Origin: Acidimicrobiales bacterium
Lineage (GTDB): Bacteria; Actinomycetota; Acidimicrobiia; Acidimicrobiales; Poriferisodalaceae
Reading direction: 5' to 3'
Length of the DNA stretch: 64,000 nucleotides
Assembly: GCA_041394185.1 (NCBI GenBank)
Contig: JAWKIQ010000001.1
Location: 1,581,049-1,645,048 of the forward strand
Positions 62,960-64,000 of this stretch are shown in pieces. Below the pieces are notes generated by a model, which did no database searches, had not been told where the DNA came from, and worked only from the letters and a program-made list of their open reading frames with translations. Position 1 is the first letter of the stretch. Every line of letters begins with the position of its first letter. The position numbers and the translations under genes are program-made.

Positions 62960-63808
62960 ATGCAAAGCCAAGACGCTACATTCACGGCCTTCGACGGACT
63001 CACGCTGTACAGACGCAGCTGGCTTCCAGAGAACGACCCTCGCGCAGTGATCCTGCTTGTGCACGGATTGGGCGAACACTGCGGCCGTTACCAGCACGTG
63101 GCTGCGCGGCTGGTCGACGCCGGCTATGCCGTTCACGCCCTCGACCACCGCGGACACGGCCGATCTGAGGGCAAGCGGGCGTTCGTGAAGACCTATGACG
63201 AGTTCATGCGTGACCTCGCTCAGTTCCGCTCGATCGTCGAGTCCCAGCACCCTGGCAAGGCGCTGGTGATGCTGGGCCATTCGATGGGCGGCAACCTGGC
63301 GGTGGGCCATGCACTCGACCATCAGGCGGGGCTTGCCGGTCTTGCCCTCAGCGGCGCGGCACTCGAGGTGGGCGATGACTTCTCGCCCCTGCAGCTCAAG
63401 GTGTTCAGCCTGATCGCCAAGGTCGCTCCGGGTGTTCGGCCTCAGGGGCTGTCGGCAGATGCGATCAGCCGCGACCCGGCGGTGGTGGCCGCGTATCAGG
63501 CCGACCCGTTGGTGTATACGGGAAAGATCTCGGCCGGTCTCGGCGCGGCGCTGATCGGGGCGATGCAGTCGTTTCCAGACCGCTACGGCGAACTGACCCT
63601 GCCCATCTGGATCGGGCACGGCACCGAAGACCAACTCGCCGACATCGCCGGATCTCGCAAGCTCGAGGCCGCGGCTGTGAACGCTGCCGTGACGTCGCAC
63701 TATTACGACGGGCTGTACCACGAGATCTTCAACGAGCCCGAACAGGCGCAGGTGCTTGACGACCTGGTCGCTTGGCTCGATGGGGTATGCCCCGACGGGG
63801 CTGCCTAA
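62960..63808 (+). CDS. Monoacylglycerol lipase-like alpha/beta hydrolase
   Basis: A 282-residue lysophospholipase/MGL-type enzyme: ILLVHGLGEHCGRYQHVAARL (HGxGEH..RY, typical of MGL), HALDHRGHGRSEGKRAFV, LVMLGHSMGGNLAVGHAL (Ser nucleophile), IGHGTEDQLADI (acid) and YDGLYHEIFNEPE (His). Probably hydrolyses monoacylglycerols or related lipids. Confidence 0.9.
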   Translation: MQSQDATFTAFDGLTLYRRSWLPENDPRAVILLVHGLGEHCGRYQHVAARLVDAGYAVHALDHRGHGRSEGKRAFVKTYDEFMRDLAQFRSIVESQHPGKALVMLGHSMGGNLAVGHALDHQAGLAGLALSGAALEVGDDFSPLQLKVFSLIAKVAPGVRPQGLSADAISRDPAVVAAYQADPLVYTGKISAGLGAALIGAMQSFPDRYGELTLPIWIGHGTEDQLADIAGSRKLEAAAVNAAVTSHYYDGLYHEIFNEPEQAQVLDDLVAWLDGVCPDGAA

Positions 63809-63837
63809 CATCGATCTCACACCTTTTGGGGGATCAC

Positions 63838-64000
63838 ATGCAGACTCAGCTCGACCCATCCACCGGGTACCGCACCATCACGGTCACCAAGGCATCACCG
63901 AACGTCGGTGCCTACATCGGCGGAGTCGACATCGCTGCGGGGGTCGACGACGCCCAGTTCGAAGAGATCCGGCGCGCCTTCATCGAGCACTCGGTGATCT
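63838..64000 (+). CDS. TauD/TfdA-like dioxygenase (N-terminus only)
   Basis: The first 54 residues are visible before the window ends: TITVTKASPNVGAYIGGVDIAAGVDDAQFEEIRRAFIEHSVI. This matches the N-terminal strand-turn of Fe(II)/2-oxoglutarate-dependent TauD-family dioxygenases (GA.I.GVD...... A...H.V). The metal-binding HxD...H lies beyond the window. GGGGGA precedes the ATG. A TAACAT hexamer about 30 bp upstream overlaps the stop of the preceding gene and may be its -10. Confidence 0.75.
   Translation, partial: MQTQLDPSTGYRTITVTKASPNVGAYIGGVDIAAGVDDAQFEEIRRAFIEHSVI

Overview
The window is GC-rich, gene-dense DNA whose protein set points to an actinobacterium, most likely of the class Acidimicrobiia. 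The basis is an F420/deazaflavin-type Ddn-like protein, a monomeric isocitrate dehydrogenase, acyl-CoA mutase and CoA-transferase genes, and secreted proteins with GYW..DGG.FAFGDA repeats. This placement is inference from gene content. I found no rRNA, tRNA, CRISPR array, transposase gene or replication origin. No gap between genes exceeds about 200 bp.

Layout. 1-8.5 kb is mostly minus strand: guanine deaminase (cut by the window edge), a NadR/Ttd14-like P-loop protein with a damaged Walker A, PolX, a lipoprotein, a CaiB/BaiF CoA transferase, a tyrosine phosphatase, an enoyl-CoA hydratase and an O-methyltransferase. 8.5-15 kb holds an acyl-CoA ligase, an ABC-2 exporter operon, a Crp-type regulator, an unknown protein and an SMP-30 protein. 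15.1-18.9 kb holds a peroxiredoxin whose catalytic cysteine codon is UGA (a probable selenoprotein), a frameshifted flavodoxin-like gene, a DUF302 protein and isocitrate dehydrogenase. 19-25.4 kb is one secreted protein of about 2130 residues. 27.2-36.5 kb holds an aminotransferase, a lipoxygenase and, converging on it, a translationally coupled operon of membrane hydrolase/TPR, cyclase-STAND ATPase and catalase-fold protein. 36.6-42 kb holds a D-aminoacylase-like enzyme and a MarR-controlled acyl-CoA mutase operon (large subunit, B12 subunit, MeaB chaperone). 42-49 kb holds an AbiEi/DUF559 gene bracketed by repeat elements, lysoplasmalogenase, an enolase-superfamily enzyme, a sigma factor with a coupled membrane protein, a DHH phosphoesterase, YbaK and a crotonase. 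49-64 kb holds hydrolases, a membrane-bound diguanylate cyclase, lipoprotein, SDR, an AmmeMemoRadiSam operon with a universal stress protein, a CHAD protein, a secreted M15 peptidase coupled to a hybrid histidine kinase, a lipase and the start of a TauD-like dioxygenase.

Two sequence-level themes run through the window. First, at least 16 genes have a TANNNT hexamer exactly 6-7 bp before the start codon, which implies widespread leaderless transcription and settles several start codons. Second, a dispersed element has 12-bp arms (GAATCTGGGGTC / GACCCCAGAT[T]C) always separated by 28 bp. It occurs four times in intergenic DNA and brackets the DUF559 gene in inverted orientation.

Three genes (flavodoxin-like near 15.70 kb, the giant secreted protein near 24.90 kb, lipoxygenase near 29.16 kb) are each broken by a single frameshift. 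The sequence alone cannot separate real mutations from read or assembly errors. The strongest candidates for something new are the Sec-peroxiredoxin, and the lipoxygenase/catalase-fold/lipase/cyclase neighbourhood, which looks like a lipid-peroxide (oxylipin) making or sensing locus.
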